From contig OV884011.1 of the NCBI GenBank assembly GCA_930367205.1, forward strand, positions 112,521,139 through 112,585,138: a stretch of DNA of 64,000 bases. Direction: 5' to 3'. The first letter of the stretch is position 1, and each line of letters starts with the position of its first letter. The position numbers were made by a program, and so were the translations under genes. Origin of the DNA: Acanthosoma haemorrhoidale (Eukaryota > Arthropoda > Insecta > Hemiptera > Acanthosomatidae). A model generated the notes under the pieces. The model saw nothing but the letters and a program-made list of their open reading frames with translations. It searched no databases and was not told the origin of the DNA. Of the stretch, positions 35,350 to 49,500 are shown piece by piece.

Positions 35350-38170
35350 TAACCTTTATTAACAACAAATATTGAAACATAGATAGATTTTACTGACCCG
35401 AAAAGAGGGGAACTAGTAATTAAGAGGTGACCACAACATTGATGTTTTGGGTCGTGTTGGTTTTCTTTTAATGTTTATTATGTTTTCGATTAATATGTCT
35501 TTGAGACGTAAGTAATATATGTTGGTTTCACTTCGAGTATCTATTATATGAATAATATTGATAAAACCACAGAGCATAATTAAGGTTCATTAATTAAACT
35601 AGTAAATACTTTAGTAATTATAGAACTATCATGGAAACTTTCCGTAATATCATGCTTGTAGTTACTGTACAGTCCCTGTTAGAACTGAAAGTTTGAGCAT
35701 TTAGCATTTACGTTCTCCCACTTGGTGTCTCAAAGAAATGACCCAATATAACAATCCAATAAAAATGTTCCATTAATTGATTACGAAGTTCTTTTAGGGA
35801 TTAGTTGCTTTGCTATTTTATTTTTCCACGATATCACAATTTTTAGCGTTTTTCAAAATTAAAATATAGTTGTATAAATTATATTTTTGCGAACTTGTAT
35901 GTATGATGAAGAGTGTGGAAGGCCATTGAATGTTGGTCTGTGAGTCTCCGTGATCTTATTAAATGATTGGGAAGAAAACAAACTTGTTAAATCTGTTTGG
36001 ATTTCGGTGCACGTGAGTTCCTTTGTTAGCTCAAAAAACTTTATTTTTTTGAATATTTATTTGAAATTATTTTTTGGTTAACTTAACCATAAGTAAACGA
36101 AAATCCAGACTAATAAAATGTTAGCGCTATGTATGACTTAAGAAACATTAAATGTTAAAGAAGGGGTAGCTTGCAGTTAAGGGCCCGACGTACATTCTAC
36201 GAATATATATTTCCGATATTAAATTGGTAAAAAGCCAGATTTGATAATTTTACGATAGGGATACATCCATGCAGATGCATGATTAAGGTAACCACTCTCA
36301 AACCATTAATTGTGTTTAATTTCCCCTGTTATGCCATGTTATCTTTATGCCGATTAGATATTAGTCACTATTGTATAACATATATACGTGAACAAAACTT
36401 CACGCATTCACAGTTGAAGTATCACAATTCCATAAGGTTTTTGTTTTATAAAGAAAAGCCGCATGTATTTAATAAAAAAATTAAATAAAAGTCACACAAA
36501 TCTCAGTTAATAATTATTTATCTTTATAAAGACCCCTCCATGCGTGTAAAATTTTCCCAAAAGATGATTCTTATGTTATACTTCTCGTATTCTGTCCTAC
36601 CAGGTGTTGACAATACAGTCCTTTCTCCTTTAGGCCGTATCAGGTAAGATGTGGGTCTTTTGGACCCGACTGTTATTTGAGGCTTGGAACCTTTCTTAGT
36701 TTTTGTTATCCGAGAACTGTATCTAGGGTCTTAACTACATCCTGTGGGTCAATGCGGCATTTAGACAGTTCTTTGCCCTGTACCGCCTTGGTTTTTGGCA
36801 CTTTATTATTCCCTTGTTAAGAGGAGAAGCAAAAGTACTTTTGAAGAAATACGCTAAGTACAGTGGCAATGAATGAGCAATAATAAAGGTTGTGGGTTAA
36901 TTCTCAAACTCAAATTAGTTTGAAAGTAAATTACAGTACAGCTGCCCTTTATTAAATAGTAGGAGTGTACAAGGTTTTAGGGAGATAGATAGAAAAAAAA
37001 CAAAAAAAAAACGTTAATCTTGAGCGAAGACTCATATAGATAATTATAAAGTACATAAAATAAATAAAAATCAAATCTGACTAACTAAACAAAGAAGTAT
37101 CACAGATAAAAATAAACTGTAAACCTCAAATAAAAAATAGAAGGAAACATTTCAAAGCATACCAGTAAATAAATTCATTGAAGGGACATTATAAAAATAG
37201 AACGCAATAAGAAAAAAAATAGTAAAATACAGTGTTAAGTAAATTAAAAAAACTTTGAAATTAATACATATGAGAAAAAATAGCAGATAAATAAACAATA
37301 GTATAAACTAAGAAATAAGGAAGGTGCCAGCCAAATAAGATGTATGTAGGCAGTAATAAAAAATAAATAAAAAATCTAATTGTAGTAATTAGGGCTGGAA
37401 TTTAGATGTTTTATGTTTAAATATTTTCCCTGTCAAAATTCCTGTTAAATATTTGCTGTACCATCGATTACAAATAGTTTCCTTAGTACTGCGAAAAAAC
37501 ATTTTAATCTCGGGTTTAATCACTTTAAATACATATAAACCAGTTCAGCTCCCATAAATATTGTATTACTACACAGGACTCAGGAAATCGATTTCCTACT
37601 CAAAGTTCTGAAACACTATATTCCTTTTAATGAGTAAGTAAGTACTTACTCGTTAAAAAAAACTCTATCTTGATTACCTTCTAAGCTACTTGGAGAAAGG
37701 TTATATAAATTACCTAATGGGACCACCAGTTTATGAAACTTTTTTGTATTAAATAAAAATCAGCTAGCAATCATGAATTATCTTAATTTAACTGAATGAT
37801 TAAGGTAGGACCTCCTAAATTACACTCCAAAACTTGTTTAGTGTTTCATAAAGAAATATTATTTTAACACACCGCACTTTAAAATTTAAATAATTGAATA
37901 GTTTTAAATCAAGATAAAAACATTAAACTCATCGTAAATCATTTCTTTCTAATAATTACAAAGGTCATTTTGTTTTATAATAATATGGTTTAGTAAAGAA
38001 GAGAAATAATCGTAATCTACAAAAGGTAAAATGGATATTTGAAGTAAATGAGGGTGGGATCTGAATACATAATTTATCGCATAAACTTTAAGGTCATTAG
38101 AACCAGTTCCTGTGAAGACCTCTGCATTTGTCCACCGATCCGACGTATTTCAGTGAAATTAGGTATTTTT
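35350..38170. other. AT-rich intergenic region
   Basis: No gene recognised. 36960-37380 is extremely A-rich on the + strand, with short A runs. Confidence 0.3.
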
Positions 38171-38179
38171 TAATATGTC

Positions 38180-38870
38180 TTAGATTTTTCCTTATTACAT
38201 TTCATATATATTTCTTTGGGAGCTGTAAACCTTTTTTAAAATTAAAATTAGTTCATTACTTTAAAATATGAGAATTTAGGAGAATGGTAATCTACGAGTT
38301 GGATTCTTGAAAGAGGTGGCCGTATTTATTTGGATAATTAGGCCAAACTCTGTGTGCTTATAAAGATGTGGTTTTGGAGATATGATTAATTGCGTGTCAG
38401 ATCCTTGGTTAGACTGGGAATTTTCTTTTGTTATAAGCGTACAGAATCCAGTATATTCACACTGGTGATTTGTATTGATCTGTCTCCTCTGTTCAAGCTG
38501 TGATTTTATTATATGTAGTAATCGTGGTACACCCTGCTAAAACTTAAACAACAAACACAAGAACAAGTTACCAAGTACATTCGTGAATTTCTTGACGAAA
38601 TATTTAATTACATCAAGGTTTCACAAACTTTCTTAACTGTACTTTCTAGTTATTGCACTTCATGTGAGTCATCATTTAATATAGACGTGGATCGTGCTTT
38701 CATGTCAAGGACATCTTGAAAAAGTTTACTGGTAGTAAAATGCTTACCCAAAGAACTGTAAGGAAAAAATATGCCAAAAATGTAAAAGAAGGAAAAATAT
38801 GTTTTATAGTAATGGCCATTTTCGTTTTTAGACATTTCTGTGAAAATAAATACATATCCACTTTTTTTTA
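38180..38870 (+). repeat. P-family diverged repeat, copy 1
   Basis: Collinear with 45750-46580: TTTCTTTGGGAGCTG / TTTCTTTAGGAGTTGG; TTGGATAATTAG in both; TATTGATCTGTCTC / TATTGATTTATCTC; AAGTACATTCGTGA in both; TTTTTAG.(T)ACATTTCTGTGAAAA in both. The spacing is kept, so this is one old duplication or element family. No coding content recognised. Confidence 0.55.
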
Positions 38871-41735
38871 TAACTTATAAATTACAGTCCTAGCAGTAAT
38901 AAATGTATAGTTCTGAAGCTGGCAAGTGTATGTCCGGGTCCCGAGGAAGTATGGGAATAGGGGATTGTCTAAGATTTTTAAGGATGAGACATGGCAGATA
39001 TTAGGAGGGAAGGGGGTGGATCGAATACGAAAGGAACAATCGAATGCTGCAGTTTAGTGAGGAGTGTAAAAATCAGGACTTTTCTTCCAGGAGAAGAATA
39101 AGGATTTGAACTGTAAGTATGTAAGTAGGATGTTGCGAATCGATGGTTTGGAGAAGATATGAACCAAGGATGTATCGTCCACGGAAGGAGGGGAAAGCCG
39201 CCCTTGATGGGACTAGGGATGGCAGCTCCGTGAAGTCCCGAAGACAACTCTACACAAATAAGTAAACGAACAGAAGAGTATTGATTAAAGAATGATGGTA
39301 TTTTTTTTAATGCTTTTTCGTTTACTTGTACACCATGGCGTGTTGAAATTGATTGGTTCAAGTTGAAATAAAAACCTTGTATGCCCAAAGTCGTATTCAC
39401 AGTACACTTTCGCCGGACTATTGTATCCAGTTGCTAAATGGAAAAAATCATAAAAGTGGTGCATACTACTCAGATCTAACCATAGCCTATGTAACGAGCG
39501 GTTAGGTTACTATTGGAACACATGGAATCAAATAATAATATAAATATCTGTTTTGCTTTAATCTTAAAGATAATTCATCTGAATACTTACAATTTTCTAT
39601 ATTATTAATGGAGGCGAAGGGTTTAAAATTAAAACATTTGTTTTAAAATATATGTACAACAATTAATGGGATAGTTACCTAAACAGTTGGATATTGATAA
39701 ATAGTTAATAAGAAATCCGAATAAAAAATTGTCTTCTAGAAGGGTTCTCAACTAGACTCCGTTTAACCGTTACTTTGTTTAAGGTCTTTTGTATAAAAAA
39801 TTAGAAGTTTTTCATAGGGTTATGATTTTTGAATTCCACTCCTACTTCAGAATTTATTCTTAATAATTCTGTAATTCTTAATAAGGGTTTCTACATATGG
39901 TATGGTCATTTAGTTGTGACGTTGAAGTCCCTACATTCTTGAAGAGTGCCCAGCACATATTGGAGTAAGCGTGAACAAGCTCCGCCGGTGAGAAACCTTG
40001 TGTTGTGCGTGTCAGCCACTGTCCCGGGCAATTTGGGTCCGTAAGTCATACTACTGAACTACTGACAAGGTCACATTCAGTGGGTATTGCGAATGGGTCA
40101 CAGTATGTTTCCTTGTAGAAATTCCAGATTGGAATGAACACGAGGAGGAATAAAGTTCGTAACGGACTTTGAAGTGAACGGGATGACCCAAATTCTTGGC
40201 GATGATTGGATTACATTAAGAGCGTGAAAATCAATGACCTACTACTAGGAAAAAGCTGCACTCGGCCAATTTCACGGAAATCAAATGTATTTTTGTAGTT
40301 AGCTCATTTAACAAGCAGTACTAATTTGCAATAAATAATGTTCTGAGCCTATAGTATTTTCTCTAATGCAGGTGCTCCGTTAGGGCTAGAAAATAATAGG
40401 CAATTTAATTTATTATTTCTCCTATCTTAGTGAGCCACTCCGCCATTATATATAAAAGCCCCAAGAAGCATTGCTGCTGTGTACCGTGACTTAGCCATCA
40501 CGACTCCACGGCCGCGCTCTCAAGAGGTTCGGTATATTTAGAACTAACAAGGCGCCAGATATAGAGCTCATGTCTTCCAGGCCTCGAGGTCTTCGCATTA
40601 TAACCACCCTTAATTATCTAAGGCAAAGGAATACAGAACTGTTGAACAGATATCTTTCATCTTCTTACTAAATCAAATGTTTAGTGCCATGAAATATATC
40701 AACATATGTTTTCCATAAAAGAGTTGTTAAAACTTGTAAACTTCTACTTGTTTAGGGAACTATAAGTCAACCTTTTACCGTTGGTATGGTACGCGTTGTC
40801 CGCTAAGATACGGTCCGCCGATTGGTGACCATTGTTCTGAGTGCATAGTAAATTTTATATACGCTGTAAAAATAAGAAGAAGAAGCTACTTTAAACAATA
40901 ATTTGGTTTCTCTTTCAACCTATACTATTGTTTCTTGTATGACTTCCCCTGAAAAAACTTCAAGATGACTCCGAAGGAAGCTGCAAAGGGTCTTGAAATT
41001 ACTTTTCCAGCGGTGACTAATGATGAAATAAAGTACACCTTGTTTTGTCTTCCCGAAATAGATATATTTGCAGGTTCGAAAGCATTCGGCTGTCTAAACA
41101 GCCATTATCAAGTTTTAAAAATTCAAGAAAATTAGTTAGTACTACTATTAATTAATTAATTAGTCTAATTAAGTAGACAAGGACTGAGTGTGCTGCCGGA
41201 AGCGCTCATGCCCAAAAAAGTACCTATTTCTGATAGTGAAAACGAGATGTCATTTATTTCATCGCTTACACCCCACAATTCAATGTCTTTTGATTAGGTT
41301 GATAATGACCTCTGGCTTTCGACGATTTGATTGCCCTTTAACATTAAACAATAACAAACATAACATATATCATAATATGTATAAAAACTTGTCAAAAATT
41401 ATCATTTGATAGATTAATTTCATGAAATAAAAACATAAAATAGATATTATTGATTTACAATTTTATAAATATAATGCATCAGTTAAATGATTCAGAGTGG
41501 TGTGTATTGGTTGTTTTTTCAATAGAGCATTCAATCATTAAAGTATAGACCTATTTGGTCTCATATTTAATTAAACCTTGTTTAATAGGGTTTAACCCTT
41601 AAAAAAAATTAGCCTCTAGAAAAAAATAAGGTAATAATAGATCTTGAGGGACAATAGATAATTGTGCATTGTGCATAATATTGCATTTATACTATATTTA
41701 CAATTTTACTTTTACCCTTTCACTCAAATAGTATT
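38871..41735. other. intergenic region with a 140-codon open frame
   Basis: A minus-strand open frame at 38978-39400 is the longest single frame in the window, but it is compositionally ordinary and has no recognised domain. Part of it (GAAGTCCCGA near 39231) recurs at 57892, which suggests repeat DNA. Nothing else recognised. Confidence 0.3.
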
Positions 41736-41739
41736 CAGA

Positions 41740-41940
41740 ACATACATTCATACAATATAGGCATAGCCTAGGGATCCCCCGATTCTCCCAAAATACCTTT
41801 CTGACAATGAAGAAGTAGGCGAGGATTCGGGAGGGTCCCCATGCTACTCCTGCAGCCTCAGCTATGTCCTATGTAGCAGAGGATAGCGCGAGAGTGTGAG
41901 CCGCAGACGCTGAGGACCAGAGAGACTGACTACTTATAAA
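41740..41940 (+). repeat. S-family SINE-like repeat, copy 2
   Basis: Ordered matches to the reverse complement of 50690-50890: CATTCATACA, GAGGGTCCCCATGCTACTCC (compare GGAAGTTCCCCATGCTCCTCC), AGCGCGAGAGTGTGAGCCGC and AGACGCTGAGGAC. Confidence 0.5.
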
Positions 41941-41944
41941 ATAG

Positions 41945-44200
41945 CATTGAGGCACTTCCGCTTCAATATCCGAGAAGGGTTGTTGAGATGGGCGATACTT
42001 CATAGTTATATCTGTCATGAAACTTTAATAATTTTGAAAAACACATGATCTTGGATTGTATGGAAAAGACAAGTCCTACTGATGTCGCGTCCTTCGTTGA
42101 TATTCGTGCCTGCGTTCTAGGAGGTTTCTACTAATTTTCCCTCATGAGTCCAAGCAAACCCCGTTCAGTCCCATCAGAAGTAATTCTTAAAAGAATCTGG
42201 ATTCATATCTGCCCTTTCATAGTTATTATACCACCTCTTATTATGGAAATGGCCAAATAATAAGTGACATATTCAACATTAAAAAACATGTCAATGACCT
42301 TTCGGTAAAAATCTTCCTTGTACTAATTATTCTGAACTGAATCATCTTCCACTTTTTCTGCTGCAGGTTTGAGTCAGGTTTTCATGAATTGTATTGTGCT
42401 TAACCTACAACCGCCCTGCAATCATACAAGGTCGAATCCTTGGGAAGCGTTCACGAATTAGATACCGTTGGTTTCACTTCGCTCCTAGACATTGGGTTTT
42501 ACGGCTTGCGATAATTTTGTTTTAAAATGCTACTCAAGTACTTGAGAAACCTTTAGTTATCACTCCCAATGAAGTGGCAAATTAGTCAGCAAATCTACAC
42601 GGATTCAAGTTCTACAATTGTGTAATTTTATATTGGTGATTTTTTTTATAAACCTTGAACCTACCGTACGTATTTCTGGTATAAGTTTCAAAGGGTTTAA
42701 GTTGTCATATAGTCATCTTCTCTAAAACTGCCCAACCAAGTCAATGGGTACTTTTTACTGACCGAAAGATACCCGAGGGTGTACTGTGTATCACAACAAT
42801 TTTAAAATCAAGTCAATCTTCTTTTTGTCAAGTCAATCTAGAATGCTTCATTGACGAAAACGTTGGGCAAAAAAAAAAAGGTCACTAAATAATGGAACAA
42901 TCTGTTGGAATGGTACTGCTAAGTATTAATTAATTTGAATTTGTCTCCACAGTACAATAGCCCGGTACTGGGGAATAAGTTTATTTGCATCTAAATGCTC
43001 CTTCCAACAAGCATACTTCACGAATAAATCCACTCCTGAAAATTCCCTCTTTCACTCAAATGTTTAAAAAAAATATTAAATTACTGTAACTTATACTTTT
43101 GTCTAGCCCGAAAAGGATTTAACTTAGCGTTGTTTTAATAAGACTTTAATAATCCCAATGTACGCATTATTGGGTAAATGCATTCCGTTACACTTTATTT
43201 GATTATCTGGAATTTAATTGAATTCCTTTTACCATTGCTGTATTTGACTTGTCCTTAACCATGGAGGAGAACAGAACTAGATATTAATAGCCCCTGAGAA
43301 GCGAAATGTGTGAACAAAACTTATAAGTAAGTTTGAACCGAGTTCTTAGTGAATAGATTCTGGACGTACTCTTTGTATGTTTAATTTTTTGTCGCGTACT
43401 TCCTATTATTATGTCTTAAATAAAACATTTACTGCGTAAATGTGGGTGCTGTTGAATTTGTTTGACATATATATATTTTCACAGCTGCTATTCTAGAACT
43501 TATTGACGTTGCATGTCATAAACATCGAGATGAAGAAATGGGCTTTCCTTTTATTAAAATTATTTTATTTTACTACAACGTCGAAGCACATCAATGTCTC
43601 TTGAAACAGTATATATACACAAAGTAATAAATGTTACTAATCGTTTAATTAAACAAGCATACTACGTGCTCCTAAGTATTAAAAAAAATTTTGTCAAGCC
43701 CGATAATGATTGACATTTTGTGTTTTATGGTAAGACTAATAAAAATGACATTGTAGACATTCCCTCAATTGTAGAACCATGTCTGGAAAAAGCAAGTGCC
43801 ACCCACCCCAACGTGCCCCTTATTATCGGAAGCAGATGTGAATAACGTACTACTTTTTTGTATGACATTTTCTTTACTACTCGAAGATAAACTGATTGGA
43901 CTTGGAAACGTCGCTATAAAATGAAAACCAAATATAACGGAAGGATATTTTGCACTTTTTTTTTAAACTGGGTTGAAGATTGTATCCTTAATAATATCAA
44001 TGCATTACACATGTAATGACTTTTTTCGTGTCTGCATCCTTACTTACAATTCCATAAACTGTGAACCATGTTCCAAATAAAAGGCATTTGGCAAAATATG
44101 AAAAGCCCCAAAATGAGTTCTGTTGGTAGTGCTCACAATGCGGGAATATGTGTTATTATTGTTTATGTAGATCACAACAGTGGGTGTAATGGGCCGGCCA
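41945..44200. other. intergenic region
   Basis: No gene recognised. Two partly similar segments, about 43005-43195 and 43650-43790 (AACAAGCATACT; TAGCCCGA..; AATAAGACT / GGTAAGACTAATA), may be a local duplication. Confidence 0.3.
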
Positions 44201-44229
44201 TTCATTGAGCTATTCACAGTTTATTATCA

Positions 44230-44561
44230 ACCCCCAAATACGAATTTGGTTGTGCTCATTACAAATCGCTTTAGGTGTTATATTATGAGTGGCTTTTCTA
44301 GCAAAGTTTGAGAACTTGAGCCCTTCCCTGAGGATCTGATCACAAGAAGGTGGAAGTGGTGGACAATGTGCCATTGTGTGGCGCTCTGCCATTGGAGGGA
44401 TCTGGCACAAGGACTGTGGACCAAGAGCTGACTTGTGGGTGGCGGTTGTGAAACAGGTGACCGACCAATCCTGAGCGGTTGCACTGTTGCCGTGCGAGAG
44501 CTCGGCCAGGCTCAAAGGTCAATTCGAACAATAGCCGCTCCTTCCAATATGGAACCATCAT
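44230..44561 (-). pseudogene. possible LINE ORF2 3'-end relic
   Basis: The - strand frame reads LSHGNSATAQDWS, then MAERHTMAHCPPLPPSC. The order resembles the Cys/His-rich tail after RNase H in Jockey-like LINEs (RTGHGRCA..L.KWG....C.CG...T..HI...CP). The first Cys pair is lost. A tentative call. Confidence 0.35.
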
Positions 44562-45149
44562 ACACTAACTACAATTACTATGTAAAATGACATACAACAA
44601 AAATAAAACATTAGTTCAGTTAAAGTTGTGAACACGATAGTAATGACACCTTTAATGGCCTATTCATTTCCTTCTCAATATCAAATGGAACTTGCGTTTA
44701 AAATTTTATCTTTTTAGCTTGATCTGTGGCTCATGAACGGGACTAGAAAACGTAGACATACACGGGTTAAAACTAGATCTTTTGCGAACCAACCAAACCC
44801 CTCAAAAGCAACGTTCATGTCGGTGCTCGAAGTAATCCTTCGTAAAGAGAAAATAATTATAGAATTCTTTCGCCTTTCAGCTCTTTTTAAACTAATATTA
44901 AACGTTTTCAGTAAAAATGGATACAGATATGAATGAAAATATATTTTAAAAATAATTATAAAAAAAATTATATTTTGATTTCTTCTGTAAGTAATCTCTA
45001 AAAATTTAGCAAGGTTTTTTAAAAAAGGAATAGTTTTGACTGCCGAGTACGTTTCCTTTTGTTGCTTTAGTGGAAAAAGATCGAAGCCAAAGATATGCAT
45101 CCCGTACCTTGGTTTACTTCAAACTACTGGAGGCCAATTACATGTTACA

Positions 45150-45365
45150 GTGAGACCCGGATCAGGTTGGCCGTGAGTGACAGAGTCTAGATGACGCTTC
45201 GCAATTGGTTCTCAACTGCTACAGAGACCGCTCAACTTTTTCGTACAACTAGGGGATTAACAATATGTGCAGAAACTGTTAGAAGACTTGCTGAAAGTGA
45301 ATTTAACCCCTCTGAGACCAGCATCAAGACCATTGTTTAACAGAGAATATCTGTGTTCGCCGTCA
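45150..45365 (+). pseudogene. Tc1-like transposase N-terminal relic
   Basis: Translation gives RPGSGWP, then a stop near 45180, then MTLRNWFSTATETAQLFRTT, GLTICAETVRRLAESEFN and, after a frameshift, PLRPASRPLFNREYLC. This follows the Tc1 paired-like DNA-binding region (GRPR.T...D..I...LRNRF.TA..TA......G..IS..TVR.RL.EAGL..RRP...P.L...HR). The DDE catalytic domain is not found downstream. Dead fragment. Confidence 0.58.
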
Positions 45366-45749
45366 AAGAAAGTGCAGCCCACACCAAACTCTCCCAGTGA
45401 CACACTCAGTCTAGCGGTCACCAGGCCTTCTGTAAACTCTCTTCCTGTCTTTATGTATAATTTTTTTGAATAATTATTATAGGTTTCCTTTATATTTATA
45501 GCCCCTTACCATTGAAAACGTTTAATATTAATCAAAAAAAAAAAATTGAGACCCGAAATAATTCTGTTAGGAAGCAATTATTTGAATTTTTCTGAGTGCA
45601 CTTTTTTTGTGGAAATATTTATGAAATTGCTAGGGTTGGTATTTATACGTATGTGCATTTTTTCCCCAGAGCAACATATTGCTTGAACCATCAACTTAGA
45701 TACATATTAAGTAAATTTACGTTAATTTTGTTTCAACATATTTCAAGTA

Positions 45750-46580
45750 TTTTGTTGCACATTTCTTTAGGAGTTGGTCATAAGTTCATTAAATTAAAAT
45801 TAATTTGTGTCTTTTAATTGAAACAGAACAATTTTGGAAAATTGAATCTGCATGTATGACAGTTGGAACTGGTGGCTTTATTTATTTTGATAATTAATTA
45901 ATAATTTGTAATTCAACAGTACTTTAGAAGAAGCTAATTATTGCAAAAGGTTGGAGTCATTGTTTTCTTGGATAATTAGATGGTGCATTGTTTACTTTTC
46001 TAAATTTAAGGAGCTATCTACTACCTCAATTCCACAGTAATAATTTCTATTGATTTATCTCTCCCATTCAAATTGTGATTAGTACGCAATGCCCAAATTG
46101 CCGGTGAAAACAAGATACCTAGTTGCTAAGTACATTCGTGAGTACACTAACAAACCATTTAATAGTGGGTATTTTATATTGTTCCTGAAGTCATTAACCG
46201 TCATCGAATGCTTAACGTTTTTCAAAGTTGTTGAGCATGTTGGTCCAGCAAAATATAAACAAAACAAAGAAAGAAAATCAAAGTGTCTTAACTCCACCTC
46301 CAAGTCCTTTCACAACAGGTATATCAACTTTTAATACAAACTTGGGCAGTGCTTTATGTACCCTTGTTTTTAAATTAACTTAATTTCCATTTCAAGGGTT
46401 TCTGGAAAATTATCCTGGTAGAATAATACCTGGCCAAAGCACTGTAAAGATGAGACTATTTCCAAACAAAGAACATATATGTTATTTTTTATAAAATGTT
46501 GATACAGGCGTATTGTAATTGAATTTACGTTGTTACATATTTCTCATTTTTAGTTACATTTCTGTGAAAAAAATAACTAT
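45750..46580 (+). repeat. P-family diverged repeat, copy 2
   Basis: Direct-orientation partner of 38180-38870. It contains an 81-codon frame at 46089-46334 that is not kept in the other copy, so that frame is probably accidental. Confidence 0.55.
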
Positions 46581-49500
46581 ATATATATTGTAACATTCAT
46601 GATATTTGAGAATGAAGATCATGACCCTCACATATGGTAAGGGATATTTTTCCCTTATACTCCTAGGAGTGGGGATGAGCTGAAAACCAGTCTTAGCCAA
46701 GCCGTCGAGAAGAACGAAGTTAGCAAGCTCCCGAATTGGCGGTTACCATACTATTGAAGAACCAACAGTAGAAAGTAACGTTGGTTGGATTACAGGAAGA
46801 GAAGACAAGAAAAGCAGTTGAACGTTATTGAATACCATGGTGTATTTAGACAGATGGGCGGATAAATTGTAGGTTGGTGATATTAATATTGTTTCTTATC
46901 ATGGATCCAATAAAAGAAATGGAGCTCAAATTCATGTTATGTAATTAGTAGTAATTATCCTAATTTAAAAGGAATTGAATATTTTTTTATACTTTTTGTC
47001 AGTATTCTATGTTACTTATAATTATTTGTTATAACCATTTTATTTGAATATATTTCACAATTCCTAGTTTCTCGATTTATTAATAACCACAACATTAGCC
47101 TTGAGATCGGGCGATTCAATTGGGATAAATTCCTATGTCAAAGACATAAAACAATTTGAATTAAAGATCTCATGACGGACCTGCCAAATTAGTTAAGTTA
47201 AATTGATCAAATAAAGTAAAAAGAGAAATGGTAAAAAATGAGGTAGGTTTCAATATATATACATACATATTTTACTTTCTTTATTACGTTTAAATCCCAG
47301 CCTTGGTAATTACTAATAATTTTGTGAATTGAGGATCGAGTAAGGAGCTACTACGCGTGTCCTATATTTAACCATTACGGAACTGTTCTCGAAGCCGCCG
47401 GCTAAAGGTGGTTTCAGATTGATGGGCTCTCTAATGTGAAACAAATTACCAGCAAAACGGCAGAATCTGTTACCTGCGATCAGGCTGCAGTGATTAGTGC
47501 TTGTGGGTCATTAGAATATGAGGACGTGGCCTAGTTCTCGCTTTTGATCCGTTTCACCTATTAGCGATGTACTGATTGAAATGATTTATTATCCATTAAC
47601 AATAATGATAATTGAATAGTTTTTATTGCTACCTTGGATGCAATGTCCTGGATCGAATGAAACGGTAATTTTTTTTTAGAGTTAGTATTTTGTTACAAGT
47701 AATTTATTTCTAGCTGATCTCATTATATTTGTTCAGGTTATTATCAGTAGAGCTCACCTCTCCTAATAGAAAAATGAAAAGCTACTTGTATATGAAGTCT
47801 TAGTAGTTAAAGATTGAGCATTAAAAAGTATACTAGCAACTACGATTTGTAAGTTATCTCCTAAATAATGGATATGACATCCATTGGTTTGACTATGGAC
47901 TAACAAAGATTTTTTTACTGTAAATTTTATCACATAAATAGGTAATGAATAAATATGGAATTAATATGTATATCCCTTGTTGTGAATTGCTCTTATCTTT
48001 ATCGACCCTCAGGACTTGTACCCTAGCTTGAATTTTACTTATTTTCTATCAAATTTTATGTGTTGTAAGTAGTTTCATAGTTATGACAACAAATTAGCCA
48101 CAAAATTAATTAATTTAAGAATACGATTTTTTTTTTGTAGTTATTCGTGCCATTATGAACTCCCACCAAGGGCTGTTCGATTGGGAGTCATCCACATTAT
48201 TTATGGAGATTAAATTAATTCATTGTTTTATCCAACTCCAAGGAGTTAAACCTGTCACCGTGAGTTCAAATCGTGAAAAGTTATGAACAACATATGAAAT
48301 AATTATTACAGAGGTTTGATAATGAATTAATTATTTTTAATTATAAATAATTAACGACCAAAGAAAAATTATACCTGATGAACCCGGGACCCAAACCAAA
48401 GCTGAGCTAAGTTAGCTTAATCAGAGCCGCCGACTAGACGAGTCTCGATCCTGTGGTATACTTTTTTTTTTTGGCTGTTAATTATCTCTGATTATGAATA
48501 ATAGCGGACCTGTACCACAACGAAAATTTCACATTTAATTTGCAGCTTTGGTGATTGGTTGGTAGCCTTTTTAATTAATTACCCTGCTCAAGTTCACTGA
48601 TAAAGTTATTAATATAATTACTGTTGAAATCAATTCTATTTACCTGCTATCATGAACTTTGTTCGCAGGGGGTGAGGTGGTCAGCCTTGCTCAGACTAAA
48701 GGAGGAATTTTAACTTTACGCTTGACCTTTTCTTTAATCGCGATGTTGGAAACGAGCGTTGGTGGTGTGCTAATTACATACAAATTAATTCAGCGTCAAG
48801 AGGTTGATTTATGTAGGGGAAAGTGTCGAGATGTGTTGTTATCTTTTCATGGTGTCTTGTCCCAAAATAACAATATTTTTTCAATTTGGCACCACTGGTT
48901 TTGTTTAGTCGATAGGATTAAGTGAAAATAACTAAATACTAGCACATAGAGGGCTATAAGTTCTTCTTTGATAGATAAGTATGCTTTATTTACATATTAT
49001 TTGTTATATTTAGAACGGGGTATCACCCTCCGAACTTCAGGTTTCTGTGAGGCTAGTAGCTAACATGCTTAAAGATGTCCTTTGGACTTCATAACTAAAT
49101 AAGTTGTGAGAAATTAAAATTTCTTTCATCGACTTTAAACCCAAAATTACTATTCCGAAATTCCTTATATCTACATGTCTATCATCCCAGACTGTCCTAC
49201 AGCCCTTAATTCCACCTTTGCACGCATATTCAGATTGTTGTCGACACTGTGAGTACTTCATGATAATCTCATGATTTAGATGCAACTTTTTTCTTACACA
49301 TTTCTTTTCGTCCCTATTATTTTCCTTTATTGTGTTTTTACAACCAATTGTTCCCAGTAGAAAAATCTAGGCATCGTACATAGTGAAATATTTAGTTGGT
49401 AAAGTTTAATTTTGAAATCCTGGGAATGGTTGAGTATTTTATTTTAGTATAGAATGTTTAGACTGTTTGGTTTTTGTTTCATCTTTTGCATTTTCGTGGG

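Noticed and set aside
48375..48415. tRNA-like A and B boxes on the - strand
   Set aside because: The spacing is about 20 bp, too short for a tRNA or an intact SINE promoter.
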